Below are positions 7,386-8,564 of a stretch of DNA of 8,564 bases, one piece after another. Source of the DNA: an uncultured Hungatella sp. (GTDB taxonomy: Bacteria; Bacillota; Clostridia; Lachnospirales; Lachnospiraceae); the NCBI GenBank assembly GCA_910588325.1, contig CAJUPP010000103.1, positions 1 through 8,564 on the forward strand, written 5' to 3'. Made by a program: the position numbers and the translations under genes. Below the pieces are notes generated by a model. The model made no database searches. It worked only from the letters and a program-made list of their open reading frames with translations, and was not told where the DNA came from. Each line of letters opens with the position of its first letter. The first letter of the stretch is position 1.

Positions 7386-7431
7386 AAAAGGCACCACAGG
7401 ATCATGGACAGATGATCTGCGGTGCCTTTTT
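7386..7431. terminator. Bidirectional intrinsic terminator between convergent genes
   Basis: AAAAGGCACC (7386-7395) pairs with GGTGCCTTTT (7421-7430), and inside it CAG/CTG and ATCAT/ATGAT pair around the loop GGACAG. The interruptions are one A/C mismatch and one bulged G. The stem is followed by T runs on the plus strand. Because its left arm begins with AAAA, it also ends in TTTT when read from the minus strand. It begins 16 nt after the lipoprotein stop and lies 11 nt beyond the stop of the convergent phospholipase-family gene, so it can serve both. Confidence 0.92.
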
Positions 7432-7441
7432 GGGTTCGTTT

Positions 7442-8419
7442 TTAAGATACAGGAAGTCCGCTGTGATAGGAATAGTTTCCCAGTTCATCAATGGCTGGCT
7501 GAAAATCCATTTCCTCAGGGGGCAGTCCGGAGGTGATACTTTGATTAATCAGGTAATAGACCAGTTTGCACTTGGCCATGCTTTGATAGAACAACTCCAA
7601 AAAGGAGCGATCGGATGCCATCTGTTTCTTCCAGGGATTGCACCAGGTTTCATGATCCAGATTCAGACTTTTTCTGGGATTGATCACCTGGTCAGTTACC
7701 AATTTTCTTGAAGCAGCCGGTTTTTTGTGCAGGATGGACTCCATCAGTTCCAGGCCTACTCGTTTACGGCCGGAGGGGTCAGACAGGGTACGGCATCCGA
7801 ATCGGAGAGCTACAATGGAACGATGGACCATACTTGGCGAAACTTGGAAATTGTTCCGGTAAGTAATGGGATAATACGTTTCATTGATGCATGTGGACAG
7901 CAGCCGGGAAATAAACTGCGCTTCCATGCCATTGAGACAGATGGTAGCTGCCTGGTTAAATTCAGAGGGCTTCTTTTTCTTGTACTGCCGAAGAAGAAGG
8001 GCATCGATATCATTCTCCAATTCAGCATGAAGGCCATGATGCTCCATGCTGGGGTTAGCGATGTCATATTGGATTCTGCCATACACAAAAGGATGGCAGA
8101 TGGAATCTCCGATGTAGTGACATATATACCCACAGAAATAGGCCAGGGCCTGTCCTCGCTGCTGTTTGGAAGAAATTCTGGATGTCTGTTTTAAATAATT
8201 TATAAAAAATTCCTGGACATGATGTTCATGCATGTAGGAACCTACATTTCGATAATCCCGGTGGCGAAGAATCGGAATGTAATAAAAAAAGATATCCGGT
8301 CCCTGAAGACCTAACTGGTAGAGCCAGCGGTATTTAGAGATAATGTGTTTTAACGCATTGGCTGGCAGATCATTATAGGCTTTCATACCCATAATGTAAT
8401 GAGTTGTAAAACCGGGCAT
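7442..8419 (-). CDS. Zinc-dependent phospholipase C family protein
   Basis: The 325-aa product belongs to the zinc-dependent phospholipase C / S1-P1 nuclease-like fold, whose best-known members hydrolyse phosphatidylcholine with three zinc ions. Probable ligands are His7 (FTTHY), Asp42 (LQGPDIFFYY), a His at 64-67 (YMHEHH), His101-Asp105-His109 in CHYIGDSICHPF (the HxxxDxxxH of the family), and His131 with Glu135 (HAELE, the HxxxE of the family). Histidines at 127-128 may take part too. Unlike secreted PLCs, no signal peptide is seen and no Trp follows the start, so location and substrate are uncertain; it may be cytosolic and not a toxin. About 180 C-terminal residues lack motifs I know. The start at 8419 is set by AAAGGGAG at 8434-8427, 7 nt upstream on the minus strand. 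A longer reading from a GTG at 8503 would run back through the promoter region and is rejected. Confidence 0.85.
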   Translation of the reverse strand: MPGFTTHYIMGMKAYNDLPANALKHIISKYRWLYQLGLQGPDIFFYYIPILRHRDYRNVGSYMHEHHVQEFFINYLKQTSRISSKQQRGQALAYFCGYICHYIGDSICHPFVYGRIQYDIANPSMEHHGLHAELENDIDALLLRQYKKKKPSEFNQAATICLNGMEAQFISRLLSTCINETYYPITYRNNFQVSPSMVHRSIVALRFGCRTLSDPSGRKRVGLELMESILHKKPAASRKLVTDQVINPRKSLNLDHETWCNPWKKQMASDRSFLELFYQSMAKCKLVYYLINQSITSGLPPEEMDFQPAIDELGNYSYHSGLPVS

Positions 8420-8460
8420 GGGAATGCTCCCTTTCTGCGATATTTTTGTAAGATATGATT

Positions 8461-8563
8461 GATTATACCATGTCTTCCGACATGCTCCCTCCGGGGGATG
8501 CACACGGTTCGCTTCGGAAACTGTCCTCCCTTTGGTCGGACGCGAACCGGCGCAGGTATAATC
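8461..8563. repeat. GC-rich multi-arm palindromic element at the right window edge
   Basis: The 9-bp arms GATTATACC (8461-8469) and GGTATAATC (8555-8563) are perfect inverted repeats enclosing about 85 bp. Nested inside are CATGTC-TTCC-GACATG (8469-8484), a 5-bp stem TCCCT/GGGGA (8486-8498, with one G.T), and an 8-bp pair CGGTTCGC (8505-8512) with GCGAACCG (8542-8549) that encloses GTCC/GGAC (8523-8526 and 8538-8541). The element is richer in GC than its surroundings. It matches no riboswitch or tRNA known to me. It could be a small palindromic repeat, a structured RNA, or an intergenic region whose two -10 boxes happen to mirror each other. The window ends one base beyond it. Confidence 0.45.
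8462..8470 (-). promoter_or_regulatory. Extended -10 promoter for the PLC-family gene
   Basis: Read on the minus strand, bases 8470-8462 are TGGTATAAT, a perfect TGnTATAAT extended -10. There is no recognisable -35 about 17 bp upstream, where the sequence is GC-rich, which fits an extended -10 promoter. Transcription would begin near 8455, leaving a leader of about 35 nt before the ATG. Confidence 0.5.
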
Positions 8564-8564
8564 T

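Noticed and set aside
8420..8503. N-terminal extension of the PLC-family protein from a GTG at 8503
   Set aside because: The added 28 residues are unlike the family, the GTG has no ribosome binding site, and the predicted promoter lies inside the extension.
8485..8563. tRNA or known riboswitch in the GC-rich right edge
   Set aside because: No acceptor/anticodon layout and no conserved core of the common riboswitch classes could be matched on either strand by eye.

Overview
The window looks like the chromosome of a Gram-positive anaerobe of the class Clostridia, most likely family Lachnospiraceae. This is inferred from protein style (387-residue PGDH with a C-terminal ACT domain, clostridial-type IlvB segments, a DUF1015 protein next to serA, a signal-less zinc PLC family protein), strong AGGAGG-type ribosome binding sites, moderate GC and T-rich intrinsic terminators. 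No name was confirmed by a database search.

Layout. (1) 1-5358, plus strand: a compact biosynthetic block, ilvD (5' end outside the window), ilvB, serC and serA. The gaps are 30 and 28 nt, and serC and serA overlap by the four bases ATGA. IlvB and IlvD are the first and third steps of valine and isoleucine synthesis. SerA and SerC convert 3-phosphoglycerate to O-phosphoserine. The regulatory subunit ilvN/ilvH and the phosphoserine phosphatase serB are not seen. (2) 5359-6681: a 16-bp terminator-like hairpin, then a strongly initiated gene for a DUF1015 protein carrying a DGHHR motif. That motif recalls the ParB/SerK fold, so this protein is a candidate phosphoserine/serine enzyme or regulator; this is the most interesting lead in the window. 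(3) 6682-7369: a TATAAT promoter and a short, unrecognised lipoprotein gene. (4) 7386-7431: a strong hairpin placed to terminate transcription from both sides. (5) 7442-8419, minus strand: a zinc-dependent phospholipase C family protein with a recognisable set of zinc-ligand residues but no signal peptide. (6) 8420-8564: its leader and promoter, inside or beside a GC-rich multi-arm palindromic element of about 103 bp bounded by GATTATACC and GGTATAATC.

Most of the window is conserved housekeeping metabolism. There is no sign of a phage, transposase, CRISPR array, rRNA or tRNA. The parts that are not routine are the DUF1015 gene, the altered catalytic loop of SerA, the unknown lipoprotein and the palindromic element at the right edge.
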